DNA from: Pseudogemmobacter bohemicus
GTDB lineage: Bacteria > Pseudomonadota > Alphaproteobacteria > Rhodobacterales > Rhodobacteraceae
DNA length: 64,000 nt
Reading direction: 5' to 3'
Assembly (NCBI RefSeq): GCF_003290025.1
Contig: NZ_QNHG01000002.1
Coordinates: 1,361,678 to 1,425,677, forward strand
Below are positions 53,615 through 62,424 of this stretch, one piece after another. Below the pieces are notes generated by a model. The model worked only from the letters and a program-made list of their open reading frames with translations, had not been told where the DNA came from and searched no databases. The translations under genes were made by a program, and so were the position numbers. Position 1 is the first letter of the stretch; every line of letters starts with the position of its first letter.

Positions 53615-54934
53615 TCAGGTCACCAGCCGCAACTGTTGCCGTGGTGCCGCGTTTCCGCTGGTCAGGGCGTCATAGGGATCCTGCCCGGAAAGCAGCATAT
53701 CCACAACCTGTCGTAGTAATTCGCGCCGCCCACGCGATGAGTAGAAGCCACCGGCCACCTGGCTGGTTTCCAGCAAATAGTGCCGGTAATCGCGATAGGC
53801 ACGGGTGTCGGGGCGTTTTCCTTCGGCGAAAAACTGCGCGGCGGGCTGGGAAGAGACGAATTCCGGCTTGGAATAGACCGCGCGGCCAAAGGCGCGCAGC
53901 GGCAATCCACGCCAGAGCGCCTGTTGCCCTGCGGTCGAATTCACCGTCACCGCTGAGCGCGCATGGTTCAAAAGCGCCGCCAGCTTGCCGCCGCGGACGA
54001 AATGCACCCGCTTTGCCACACCGTATTTGTCGGCCAGTTGCCGGATGGTCGATTTCACCGCTACCCGCCCGTCTTCCAGCGGATGCGCCTTGAAGACGAG
54101 GTGATGGTGTTTCGGTGCCCCCTCGGCAAAGCCCTGGACCACGAGATCGAGGAACTCGGTCATGGTGGTAAAGGGGGAATGGTCGCGGAAACTGGCATCA
54201 TGCTCCAGCTGCAGGATCGCGAGGTGATAGGGGAAACCGCCATAGCGGATGCGCCAGGTCGCGATGCGCCGCTCAAGCGCGTGGAAGGGCAAGAGGCAGA
54301 GCCGCTTTACATAAAGCAGGAATTCCTGGCGCACTGTCAGGGCGCGATGCGGGCGGAAATTGCGATAATCCCAGAATCCGGCCCAGACGAACCAGTGATA
54401 GAGCGCGCCCCAGAACATATGCTGACGCATATCACCCCAGCGGGCGGGGGCATCGGGCAGATCGGTATCGGTGCGCGAGAGCGCGGCGCGCATCTCTTCG
54501 ACCGACATCTCCATGAGGCGGGAGTTACCGTTGGAGCCGTTGCGCTCATAAGTCACCCAATAGGGGCGCAGATAGCCCTCTTCAAAGACATGGATGGTGA
54601 CGCCCATTGCGCGTGCAACCGCGATGGCTTTCGCATGACTGGGGCGGGTATCGCCGTAAAGCACCAGATCGGTGATGCCCTTTTCCTCGACAATGCCGGC
54701 AAAGCCCGCCGGCCAGTCTTCGGCGCGACCGCGCCAGGGGATATAGCTATGCCTGTCATGCCAGAGTGCACGGTCGCCGCGGTTGAAACCGACCCGCCAT
54801 ACCCTGGCACCGGAATGGCCAAGCATCCGGCCCAGCCGCGAGAAGAAGGGGCCATGCGGCCCCTGCAGCAACAGGAAATGTCGCGTTCCTTCCGGTTTCA
54901 TCGCCGCCCGCCACCCGTCATCCGTATTCTGCAC
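53615..54934 (-). CDS. kpsS: Capsule beta-Kdo transferase KpsS
   Basis: Adds the first Kdo to the lipid acceptor of the capsule anchor. The 439-residue protein shows RHFLLLQGPHGPFFSRLGRM near the N-terminus, VFEEGYLRPYWVTYERNGSN near residue 120 and TVNSTAGQQALWRGLPLRAF near 350, all typical of KpsS. The start is GTG at 54934 or the in-frame ATG at 54901, with no decisive ribosome binding site. First gene of the kpsS-export-kpsC unit; 90 bases separate it from the next. Confidence 0.9.
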   Translation of the reverse strand: MQNTDDGWRAAMKPEGTRHFLLLQGPHGPFFSRLGRMLGHSGARVWRVGFNRGDRALWHDRHSYIPWRGRAEDWPAGFAGIVEEKGITDLVLYGDTRPSHAKAIAVARAMGVTIHVFEEGYLRPYWVTYERNGSNGNSRLMEMSVEEMRAALSRTDTDLPDAPARWGDMRQHMFWGALYHWFVWAGFWDYRNFRPHRALTVRQEFLLYVKRLCLLPFHALERRIATWRIRYGGFPYHLAILQLEHDASFRDHSPFTTMTEFLDLVVQGFAEGAPKHHHLVFKAHPLEDGRVAVKSTIRQLADKYGVAKRVHFVRGGKLAALLNHARSAVTVNSTAGQQALWRGLPLRAFGRAVYSKPEFVSSQPAAQFFAEGKRPDTRAYRDYRHYLLETSQVAGGFYSSRGRRELLRQVVDMLLSGQDPYDALTSGNAAPRQQLRLVT

Positions 54935-55132
54935 ACCCGTCCCGTCCGGATAGCCCGTGTTGCCGCACTTGCCTATGGGGCAATATTACCGGTTCTTGCG
55001 GCAGGATTAGGGCGGAGCCTGTCGCGGGTCCTCTGACGCCAGGTGTCGGGCCCTGAGCAGCGGGGGCTTGTCAGCGGGAAGGCGGCGGGGATAGACCAGC
55101 AGTCAGGATCACAGCGACAGAGAGGGATGCCG

Positions 55133-55729
55133 ATGTTCACCGGAATCGTGACCGATATTGGCGAGATCATCGAGCTGGAGCAGCGCGGCGACCTGCGGGC
55201 CAGGATCGCGACCTCATGGCCTGCCACCGGGATCGACCTTGGTGCGTCGATCGCCTGCGAGGGGGTCTGTCTGACAGTGATCGAAAAGGGAACCGCGCCG
55301 CGTGACTGGTTCGATGTCGAGATCAGTGCCGAGTCTGTGTCGAAAACCAATCTCTCAGGCTGGAAGGTCGGGACCCGGCTCAATCTGGAACGGGCGCTGA
55401 AAGTGGGCGACGAGCTTGGCGGGCATATCGTGTCGGGCCATGTCGATGGGGTGGCCGAAGTGGTGAAGCTGACGCCGGAAGGCGACAGCCTGCGGGTCAC
55501 CTTCCGCGCGCCCGAGGTGCTGGCGAGATTCATTGCCCAGAAAGGGTCGGTCGCGCTGAACGGCACTTCGCTTACCGTAAACGAGGTGAATGGCCGTGAG
55601 TTTGGGGTGAATTTCATCCCCCATACCCGCAAAGTGACCACCTGGGGCAGGCTGGCCGAAGGCGATCTGGTCAATCTCGAAGTCGATACGATGGCGCGCT
55701 ATGTCGCGCGGCTTGCGGAATGGAAATGA
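55133..55729 (+). CDS. ribE: Riboflavin synthase alpha chain
   Basis: Converts two 6,7-dimethyl-8-ribityllumazine molecules to riboflavin. The 198-residue protein has two lumazine-binding repeats, opening with MFTGIVTDIGEI and again near residue 98 (LGGHIVSGHVDGVAEV), with CEGVCLTVI and LNGTSLTVNEVNG at matching places. ATG at 55133 is the universal start; upstream codons are not conserved. It stands alone here, away from ribD, ribB and ribH. Confidence 0.94.
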   Translation: MFTGIVTDIGEIIELEQRGDLRARIATSWPATGIDLGASIACEGVCLTVIEKGTAPRDWFDVEISAESVSKTNLSGWKVGTRLNLERALKVGDELGGHIVSGHVDGVAEVVKLTPEGDSLRVTFRAPEVLARFIAQKGSVALNGTSLTVNEVNGREFGVNFIPHTRKVTTWGRLAEGDLVNLEVDTMARYVARLAEWK

Positions 55730-55762
55730 GGTCCGGCAAAGGCTGAACGCCGCCGCCAGGCC

Positions 55763-55807
55763 CCGGTTTCTTCAAAGAAACCGGTCCGAAATCTTTGAAG
55801 ATTTCGG
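55763..55807. repeat. Paired palindromes after ribE
   Basis: CCGGTTTCTT-CA-AAGAAACCGG (55763-55784) then, after one base, CCGAAATCTT-TG-AAGATTTCGG (55786-55807), both perfect. The first is nearly identical to the palindrome at 25849-25870, and both sites keep the one-base spacing between two stems. This is a dispersed two-stem repeat, here 34 bases past the ribE stop. Confidence 0.75.
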
Positions 55808-55823
55808 CGCGCGCGAAATGGAA

Positions 55824-55859
55824 ACGGCGGCCCGGGATGGGGCCGCCGTTTTGTATTTT
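55824..55859 (+). terminator. Rho-independent terminator after ribE
   Basis: ACGGCGGCCC-GGGATG-GGGCCGCCGT stem of ten pairs (55824-55849) followed by TTTGTATTTT. It is placed after the paired palindromes and would end the ribE transcript; the A-rich left side may also serve minus-strand carD. Confidence 0.88.
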
Positions 55860-55910
55860 GCAACCGGTTCGGGCTGCGGATCTCAGACTGGGAGACTCAG
55901 CCCAGGAGGC

Positions 55911-56420
55911 TCAGGCTGCGCGCGACAGCAGGACCTCATCGACCTTTTTCTGCGCCCCGGCCTCGTCGACGCCCGAAACGGCGGCGACTTCGCGGGTCAG
56001 GCGCTCCAGCGCGGCCTCATAGAGCTGACGCTCGGAATAGCTTTGTTCGCGCTGGTCATCGGTGCGATGCAGGTCGCGCACAACCTCGGCAATCGCCATA
56101 AGGTCGCCGGAATTGATCTTTTGCTCATATTCCTGCGCGCGGCGCGACCACATGGCGCGCTTGACCCGGGCCTTGCCCTTCAGCGTTTCCAGCGCCTTGG
56201 TCACCACATCGGGCGCCGAGAGGGCGCGCATACCCACATCGGTCGCTTTGTTGGTCGGGACGCGCAGCGTCATCTTGTCCTTTTCAAAGGTGATGACGAA
56301 GAGTTCCAGATTGAAACCGGCAATCTCCTGCTCCTCGATAGAGATGATCTTGCCAACGCCGTGAGCAGGATAGACAACAAACTCGTTGGGGCGGAAATCA
56401 GGCTTCTTCGACTTGGTCAT
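55911..56420 (-). CDS. carD: CarD-family transcription regulator
   Basis: RNA-polymerase-binding protein that stabilises open promoter complexes. The 169-residue protein has the N-terminal polymerase-interacting Tudor-like domain (FRPNEFVVYPAHGVGKIISI, about residues 9-28) and a helical C-terminal domain with KGKARVKRAMWSRRAQEYEQ near 82 (conserved Trp for the promoter bubble edge) and LMAIAEVVRDLHRTD. In Rhodobacter, CarD is an important activator of rRNA and other promoters. Confidence 0.92.
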   Translation of the reverse strand: MTKSKKPDFRPNEFVVYPAHGVGKIISIEEQEIAGFNLELFVITFEKDKMTLRVPTNKATDVGMRALSAPDVVTKALETLKGKARVKRAMWSRRAQEYEQKINSGDLMAIAEVVRDLHRTDDQREQSYSERQLYEAALERLTREVAAVSGVDEAGAQKKVDEVLLSRAA

Positions 56421-56763
56421 TCAGGCGCTTCCTCGGTCAGATGCCAGGCACTCGGACGCCGGACTCTCGCGGTTGCAGCCAATCTCAGGACGAACAAGAC
56501 CCTTCCCAGGCAGCGCCCGATATGGGGGCCTGTGGCGAAGGGTAACTGTGTCACAAGAATAGCTGTCTCAGGCGAGCAGTCCTGAGGCAGAATCAGGCAT
56601 CCATGCTGGTTTATGAACAAACCATAACACAGAATCACCGCGATTCCAACTGTCCTGAGCGATCAGGCCCATGCAGTCCCCCGTGAAACCGGAAGGATTT
56701 TCTACGGTTTCACGCGATTGCGACCGGATCCGGGCGCGCGTCCTGACTGCCCCGGTCTGTGCC
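56421..56763. other. Spacer between fdxA and carD with a hairpin
   Basis: About 340 bases without a gene. It holds a stem GTGAAACCG (56683-56691) with CGGTTTCAC (56705-56713) about 50 bases past the fdxA stop, probably an fdxA 3' structure (no T run), and a weaker CTGTCTCAGG/CCTGAGGCAG repeat at about 56563-56590. The carD promoter should lie here; no consensus was found. Confidence 0.55.
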
Positions 56764-57102
56764 TCAGCTGCCCTCGCCCGGCGCCGGGTCGAAATACTTC
56801 TCCAGCTTGCCGGTTTCGCCGTCACGCTCTTCATAACCCGGCAGCGGGTCGCGTTTTTCGGTTATCACCGGCCAGACTTCGGCATATTTGCGGTTGAAGG
56901 CGACCCATTCCTCCATATCCGGCTCGGTATCGGGGCGGATCGCATCTGCAGGGCATTCCGGTTCGCAGACGCCGCAATCAATGCATTCATCCGGATGGAT
57001 GACCAGCGTGTTCACGCCCTCGTAAAAGCAGTCGACCGGGCATACCTCGACACAGTCGGTATATTTGCAGGCGATGCAATTGTCGGTGACAACATAGGTC
57101 AT
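56764..57102 (-). CDS. fdxA: Ferredoxin FdxA (3Fe-4S/4Fe-4S type)
   Basis: Small electron carrier. The 112-residue protein has cluster cysteines in [20 protein letters not shown] (about residues 9-28) and [12 protein letters not shown] (about 40-51), the arrangement of seven-iron ferredoxins, and a C-terminal extension after residue 60 that is standard for the alphaproteobacterial FdxA. Last gene behind the helicase and S4 genes; 52 bases separate it from the S4 gene. Confidence 0.94.
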   Translation of the reverse strand: MTYVVTDNCIACKYTDCVEVCPVDCFYEGVNTLVIHPDECIDCGVCEPECPADAIRPDTEPDMEEWVAFNRKYAEVWPVITEKRDPLPGYEERDGETGKLEKYFDPAPGEGS

Positions 57103-57154
57103 TGGGGCGGTTCCGGAACACTCTCTGGCGCGTCAGTTAAGCCACAGAGGCGGA

Positions 57155-57511
57155 TCATTCAAGGCGTTCAGGTGTCGCGACCGGGGCATCGAGATCAAGA
57201 AAGAGCATCTGTGCCTCTGAGGCGGGGCCACGGCGAACGCCCGTTCCCAATACGCGGATCAGACGGATATTTCTTCCCTGGGGGAAAGTCAGCACATCGC
57301 CAGGCCCCACCTCGCGCGAGGGCCGCGATATGGGGGTGCCGTTCACCCTGACATGGCCCTCCTCGACCACCGAGGCCGCAAGGCTGCGGGTTTTGAAGAA
57401 TCGGGCCTGCCAGAGCCATTTATCCAGCCTGAGCTTTGGCCCGGGAACAGCAAAGGCCGGAGCGTCGCCGCCCCGGCCTCCTGTCTTCCTGCCGCCTCCG
57501 GTTTTGGCCAA
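57155..57511 (-). CDS. S4-domain RNA-binding protein (HslR/Hsp15-like)
   Basis: A 118-residue basic protein. The S4 motif is LRLDKWLWQARFFKTRSLAA followed by VVEEGHVRVNG (about residues 28-60). The family includes Hsp15, which binds free 50S subunits carrying nascent chains. It begins 3 bases after the helicase stop, so translation is coupled. The N-terminal 25 residues are Gly/Arg-rich. Confidence 0.88.
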   Translation of the reverse strand: MAKTGGGRKTGGRGGDAPAFAVPGPKLRLDKWLWQARFFKTRSLAASVVEEGHVRVNGTPISRPSREVGPGDVLTFPQGRNIRLIRVLGTGVRRGPASEAQMLFLDLDAPVATPERLE

Positions 57512-57514
57512 GGC

Positions 57515-60500
57515 TCAGACCTTGCCCTTCAGCGCCAGCAGCGCGGCAAAGGGATTGTCGGGGTCGATCGGCTTGTCTTTCCGCGGCGGGCGGGCCTCGA
57601 AGGATTTGGCACCTTCGTGACGCGGGCCGTCGTGACGCTGGCCTGGCTTGCCATGTTTGCCGCCCGGTTTGCCGCCGCGATTATTGTCGCGGTTGCCGAA
57701 CTCTTTGCGGGGGCCGCGCTCGCCGGATTTCTCGCCGTCACTGCGCTCACGCCGCTCGCCTTGCGGCCTGTCGCCCTGAGGCCGGTCCCCCTGAGGACGA
57801 TCACGGCGCTCGCCCTGCGGGCGTTCGCGGCGTTCACCCTGGGGACGCTCGCCCTGCGGGCGATCCCCGCGCGGGGCGCCGCGCTCCGGACGCTGGAAGC
57901 GCGGCTTCGGCGCCCAGGTAAAGGTGTAGAACACCTCCATCTCAGGAACTGCTGCCTCAGTCGCTTCGCCTTCCGCCACTTCCGGGGCCGGTTCGGCTTC
58001 CGGCGCGGGGGCCAGCAGCGAAACTTCCTCCGGGATCGGCTGACCGGAAGCTGCCGCCTCGGCCAAAGCCGCCGCGACATCGGCCTCGGGCGCGGCTGCG
58101 GACTCGGCGGTCTTCACCTTGGCGCGCTCGCCCTTTTCGGCCTTATAGCCCAGCCCGCCCATCAGATCGGCGAACTGTTCCAGCGTCATGCCGGTGATCG
58201 AGAGCATATCCGGCACCGCCTCGAACCCGGCGCGGCTGTCTTTCTGGCGCAGGATATCGGCCAGACGCTCCAGCATGTCGATGCGGATGGCGCGGCTGCC
58301 GGCGGGGCGGTAGCCGGAAAGCGCATAATGCTCTTTCGGGACTTCCGTGATGTTCGGGATGGTGACGAGGCCGGGGGGCGGGCTTTCCGGGAATTCCGAC
58401 AGCCCGTTCCACAAGGACCACAAGACCAGCCGCAGACGCGTCGGGGCCGGTTTCAGCAAAGCCTGCTGGAAGATCGTATACTGACCGAACCGTATGCCAT
58501 GTTTACGCAGCGCGCCACGGGCTTCCTGGTCAAGCTCTTTGACCTCATTCGCGACCTGCTCGCGCGGGATAACCCCAAGCGCCTCGGTCAGGCGGAAGGC
58601 AAAGCCCCGCGCCAGTCCGGTCAGCGTCTCATCGCGGCCCAGAGCCAGCAGCGGCTCATAAAGGGCTGCCACCTTGCGGTCGATGAAATGCTGGAGCCGG
58701 CGGCGGACCTTTTCGGTCACGTCATCGCCGGCTTCCTCATCCACAAACGCTTCGACCGAGGGTTTCAGCGGATCGGCGCCCTTCACGAGCTTGCCCACCG
58801 CCGAGTTGCCCCACATCAGGCCCCCCTGTTCGGTGAAATCCATCTCGGTATCGGGCGCATTGTAAAAGCGGTCCGCGCGCAGGCTGAATTCAGGCCTCAG
58901 CGCCTGGATTGCGGCCTGACGGAGCGTCTTGCCCTCATCCGATGATGCGCTTGCATCCTGTTGAAAGCGGAACCCTTCGAGCTTGCCGGTGAACTGGCCC
59001 TCGATGGTCACTTCGCCCTTGTCATTCACCTCTGCCACAAGGTCCTCCTTCTGCTTCAACCGGCGAAGCAATACGCTTGTCCGCCGGTCGACAAATCGTT
59101 GCGTCAGGCGCTGGTGCAGCGCATCCGACAGGCGGTCTTCTACCGCGCGGGTCTCGCCCCGCCAATGGGATTCGTCATCGACCCAGTTTTTGCGCTGCGC
59201 AACGTAGGTCCAGGTGCGGATATGCGCCAGGCGGCGCGAGATCTGGTCGATATCACCATCGGTTTTGTCGATCCGCGCCACAGCTTTCGCCAGCCAGTCC
59301 GAGGGGATGCGCCCGCCGCCGATGCCGCGCCCGACCAGAAAGTCGAAAATCCGCGCCAGCAGGGTGTGATGATCGGTCTCGGAAATGCCGCGGAAATCGG
59401 GGATGCGGCAGACATCCCATAAAAGCATGACGCGTTTCGGATTGGTCAGCTTATCGGCGATCTCGGGCAGAGCGCAGAGCGCCTTCAGCGCCAGCACATC
59501 ATCGGCGTCGCGGGCGCGGGAAAGCCAGTCGTTGAAAGTCGGCATCTCCAGCGAGCGGATCAGATGCGCGGCGCTGCCGAAATCAAGATCGGCATTTCGC
59601 CACATCAGTTTCTTCACAGGGGCGAAGCGATGCGCCTCGATCTGGTCGATCAGTTCCGAGGAAAAGGGCCGTGCCTCGCCGGTGACGCCGAAGGTGCCAT
59701 TCTCGGTATGGCGCCCGGCGCGGCCTGCGATCTGGGCAATCTCCTGCGGCAGCAGAGACCGCATCCGCCGGCCGTCGAATTTCGAGGTCGAGGAAAACGC
59801 CACATGTTTGATGTCGAGGTTCAGCCCCATGCCGATGGCATCGGTTGCCACGAGATAATCGACATCGCCATTCTGATAAAGCTCGACCTGGGCATTGCGG
59901 GTCCTGGGGGAAAGCGCGCCCATCACCACCGCGCAACCGCCTTTCTGGCGGCGGATCAACTCGGCAATCGCATATACATTTTCAACGGAAAAGCCGACGA
60001 TCGCCGACCTTTCGGGCATGCGGCTTATCTTTTTCGAACCTGACCAGGTCAAAGTCGAGAAACGGTCGCGTTTGACGTATGAGTGGTTCTGCACCAGCCC
60101 GGCAATCGCCCCGCGCATGGTGTCAGAGCCCAGAAACAGCGTCTCGTTAAGGCCCCGCGCATGCAGCAGCCGGTGGGTGAAGACATGGCCCCGCTCAGGG
60201 TCGGAGGCCAGCTGGATCTCATCGACACAGACGAAATCGGCGCCGATCTCCAGCGGCATCGCCTCGGTGGTGGCGATCCAGTACTGGGTGCGTTCTGGGA
60301 TGATGCGCTCTTCGCCGGTGACCAGCGCCACCCGGCTGACCCCGGCTTTCGCCACGACCCGCTCATAGACCTCGCGCGCCAGCAGCCTGAGCGGCAGGCC
60401 GATCACCCCGGTGCGATGGGTCAGCATGCGCTCGATCGCATGGTGGGTCTTGCCGGTATTGGTCGGCCCAAGCACTGCCGTTACGCGACCGCGCTCGTCT

Positions 60501-60517
60501 CTGCTCCGGGCATCCAT
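57515..60517 (-). CDS. SUV3-like RNA helicase with repetitive basic/acidic tail
   Basis: A 1000-residue helicase of the mitochondrial SUV3/alphaproteobacterial type, predicted to unwind RNA in degradation or ribosome work. Walker A is LGPTNTGKTHHAIERML (about residues 15-31), the DEAD-like box is CVDEIQLASDPERGH near 110, and helicase motif VI reads QIAGRAGRHTENGTFGV near 262. The last 250 residues are accessory. At about 885-935 there is a run of short repeats (GERPQGERRERPQGERRDRP and on), then a Gly/Arg/Lys-rich end that may bind RNA. ATG at 60517 begins 20 bases after the TPR stop. Confidence 0.85.
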   Translation of the reverse strand: MDARSRDERGRVTAVLGPTNTGKTHHAIERMLTHRTGVIGLPLRLLAREVYERVVAKAGVSRVALVTGEERIIPERTQYWIATTEAMPLEIGADFVCVDEIQLASDPERGHVFTHRLLHARGLNETLFLGSDTMRGAIAGLVQNHSYVKRDRFSTLTWSGSKKISRMPERSAIVGFSVENVYAIAELIRRQKGGCAVVMGALSPRTRNAQVELYQNGDVDYLVATDAIGMGLNLDIKHVAFSSTSKFDGRRMRSLLPQEIAQIAGRAGRHTENGTFGVTGEARPFSSELIDQIEAHRFAPVKKLMWRNADLDFGSAAHLIRSLEMPTFNDWLSRARDADDVLALKALCALPEIADKLTNPKRVMLLWDVCRIPDFRGISETDHHTLLARIFDFLVGRGIGGGRIPSDWLAKAVARIDKTDGDIDQISRRLAHIRTWTYVAQRKNWVDDESHWRGETRAVEDRLSDALHQRLTQRFVDRRTSVLLRRLKQKEDLVAEVNDKGEVTIEGQFTGKLEGFRFQQDASASSDEGKTLRQAAIQALRPEFSLRADRFYNAPDTEMDFTEQGGLMWGNSAVGKLVKGADPLKPSVEAFVDEEAGDDVTEKVRRRLQHFIDRKVAALYEPLLALGRDETLTGLARGFAFRLTEALGVIPREQVANEVKELDQEARGALRKHGIRFGQYTIFQQALLKPAPTRLRLVLWSLWNGLSEFPESPPPGLVTIPNITEVPKEHYALSGYRPAGSRAIRIDMLERLADILRQKDSRAGFEAVPDMLSITGMTLEQFADLMGGLGYKAEKGERAKVKTAESAAAPEADVAAALAEAAASGQPIPEEVSLLAPAPEAEPAPEVAEGEATEAAVPEMEVFYTFTWAPKPRFQRPERGAPRGDRPQGERPQGERRERPQGERRDRPQGDRPQGDRPQGERRERSDGEKSGERGPRKEFGNRDNNRGGKPGGKHGKPGQRHDGPRHEGAKSFEARPPRKDKPIDPDNPFAALLALKGKV

Positions 60518-60536
60518 CAGTTCAGACTTCCCGCAG

Positions 60537-61109
60537 TCAGAGGGCCTGGCCCTCGAGTTGTTTTTCCAGCCGGCCGATGGCGTCATTCACCTCGGGAATA
60601 TACGGGTGGATCGCCGCCGCCGCGCGGTAAGCGGCAAGCGCGCGCTCTGGCATATCCGATTCCTCAAGAATGGTGCCCAGGATCGTCCAGGCGACGAAAT
60701 GGCGTGGCTCACGTTCCAGCACCCAGGCAAGATCGGCAAGGGCCGGACCGATTTCGCCATCGGAATAATAGGCAACCGCCCGGGTTGCGCGCGCCTCGAT
60801 GAATTCGGGGGCGTGATCGACGGCTGCCGTCAGGTGCTCGATGGCGACCGTGGCATTGCCGGAATCCAGAGCCGCAGTCCCCCGGCGCATCAGAATGTCG
60901 ATGGTTGCCGATCCCGATTTGCCCGATTCGGTGAAAATCTCGGTCTCGATCCGCTGCGCGGCGCCCTCATCGGCCTTTTTGAGCCGGTTATAGAGGTCGT
61001 TCAGCTTGTCTGCATCCTGGGCAAAACCGCCCGAGGCCGCAAAAAACGACAGAAACAGCGGCAATACTGCCGCAACGACATGATTGTGAAACCGGAAATG
61101 GGCTCTCAT
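60537..61109 (-). CDS. Exported TPR protein
   Basis: A 190-residue periplasmic protein with a signal peptide (MRAHFRFHNHVVAAVLPLFL then ending SGGFA) and about three TPR units (RRGTAALDSGNATVAIEHLT near residue 75, ALADLAWVLEREPRHFVAWT near 125, ALAAYRAAAAIHPYIPEVND near 158). Related proteins in Rhodobacteraceae are unnamed. It leads the TPR-helicase-S4-fdxA run and is divergent from the SCP2 gene. Confidence 0.85.
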   Translation of the reverse strand: MRAHFRFHNHVVAAVLPLFLSFFAASGGFAQDADKLNDLYNRLKKADEGAAQRIETEIFTESGKSGSATIDILMRRGTAALDSGNATVAIEHLTAAVDHAPEFIEARATRAVAYYSDGEIGPALADLAWVLEREPRHFVAWTILGTILEESDMPERALAAYRAAAAIHPYIPEVNDAIGRLEKQLEGQAL

Positions 61110-61176
61110 ATAAAGGATCGTAACCGATCGGTGGCGAAATGCCAGCGGTCTCACGGTAACGAAAGGGAGACGTGAC

Positions 61177-61464
61177 ATGAGCGAAGTCATCGACAAGGCG
61201 GTCGAGAAACTGGCAAAGAAACTGTCGGGCGGGTTCGACGGTGTGGCGAAATTCGTCATCAGGGGCGAGGGCGCCATCATGCTGGACGGCCAGGGCGTGC
61301 GCGCCGGCGATGACGAGGCTGATGTCACCCTGACCGCCAGCGCCGATACGTTCCAGGCGATCCTTGAAGGCGATATGAACCCGACCATGGCCTTTATGAC
61401 CGGCAAGCTCTCGGTTGATGGTTCGATGGGGATGGCGATGAAACTGGGCTCTGCCCTGTCCTGA
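61177..61464 (+). CDS. SCP2 sterol-binding-domain protein
   Basis: A 95-residue single SCP2 domain, a small lipid-binding fold. Typical features are DGVAKFVIRGEGAIMLDGQG (about residues 21-40), DVTLTASADTFQAILEG, and the C-terminal FMTGKLSVDGSMGMAMKLG. In bacteria such stand-alone domains may carry hydrophobic ligands; the partner is unknown. A GAAAGGGAG ribosome binding site precedes the start. The lysophospholipase gene follows after 7 bases. Confidence 0.88.
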   Translation: MSEVIDKAVEKLAKKLSGGFDGVAKFVIRGEGAIMLDGQGVRAGDDEADVTLTASADTFQAILEGDMNPTMAFMTGKLSVDGSMGMAMKLGSALS

Positions 61465-61471
61465 GGCCCTG

Positions 61472-62422
61472 ATGAGCGATGCCGCGCCCCTGTTCGACAG
61501 TCTTGCCGACGGGCCCGAAGACGGGCGCGCGGTCTGGCTGACCACGTCGGATGGGGTGCGGATCCGGCTGGGCTACTGGCCGGGCGGAGCGCTTGGAACG
61601 GTGGTCTTCCTGCCCGGGCGCACCGAATATATCGAGAAATACGGCCCCGCCGCGCGCGAGCTGCGCCGCCGCGGCTGGTCGATGGTGGTGCTGGACTGGC
61701 GGGGGCAGGGCCTGTCCGAACGCGCGCTGCCCGACCCGATGCTGGGCCATGTCGAGCGCTTCAGCGATTATCAGCGCGATCTGGATGCGGCCCTTGGCTG
61801 GATTGCGCGTGAAGGGCATACGCGCGGGCTTGGCGGGCCGCTGATGCAGATGTCGCATTCGATGGGCGGGCTGATCGGGCTCAGGGCGCTGACGCGCGGG
61901 CTGCCGTTTCGCGCCTCGGTCTTTTCGGCGCCGATGTGGGGGATCCGCATTCCGCTTTGGGGCAAGCCGCTGGCGGGGTTCATGCGCCGGCTGCCGCTGG
62001 CCTTGCCGCATGATCGCGGTTACGCGCCCAGCACCTCGCCGCAGAGCTATATCCTGCGCACCGCGTTTGAGCAGAATCACCTGACCGGTGACGCCACGAC
62101 CTGGTCCTGGCTGCGCCGCCAGCTTGAGGCCGAGCCGGGGCTGCGGCTGGGCGGGCCGTCGCTGGGCTGGCTGCGCGATGCGCTCAGGGAATGCGCGCGG
62201 GTGGCACGGCTGCCGGCGCCGGAGCTGCCCTCGCTGGTGGCGCTTGGCTCACGCGAACATATCGTCATGCCCGGCCCGATCCGTCAGCGGATGCGGGCCT
62301 GGCAGGGCGGGCGGCTGGATCTTTACCCCGGCGCCCGCCATGAGGTCCCGATGGAGACCCCGGATCATCGCGCACGCTTTTATGACAGCGCGCATGATCT
62401 GTTTACCGCAGCGCGGAGCTGA
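61472..62422 (+). CDS. Alpha/beta hydrolase, PldB lysophospholipase-like
   Basis: A 316-residue serine hydrolase of the monoacylglycerol lipase/PldB group. VVFLPGRTEYIEKYGPAARE (about residues 44-63) is the oxyanion region, WRGQGLSERAL follows, the nucleophile elbow is SHSMGGLIG near 127, and the catalytic His is in GARHEVPME near 288. It is probably co-transcribed with the SCP2 gene, which could present lipid; that link is inference. Converges with the META gene. Confidence 0.85.
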   Translation: MSDAAPLFDSLADGPEDGRAVWLTTSDGVRIRLGYWPGGALGTVVFLPGRTEYIEKYGPAARELRRRGWSMVVLDWRGQGLSERALPDPMLGHVERFSDYQRDLDAALGWIAREGHTRGLGGPLMQMSHSMGGLIGLRALTRGLPFRASVFSAPMWGIRIPLWGKPLAGFMRRLPLALPHDRGYAPSTSPQSYILRTAFEQNHLTGDATTWSWLRRQLEAEPGLRLGGPSLGWLRDALRECARVARLPAPELPSLVALGSREHIVMPGPIRQRMRAWQGGRLDLYPGARHEVPMETPDHRARFYDSAHDLFTAARS

Positions 62423-62424
62423 AA

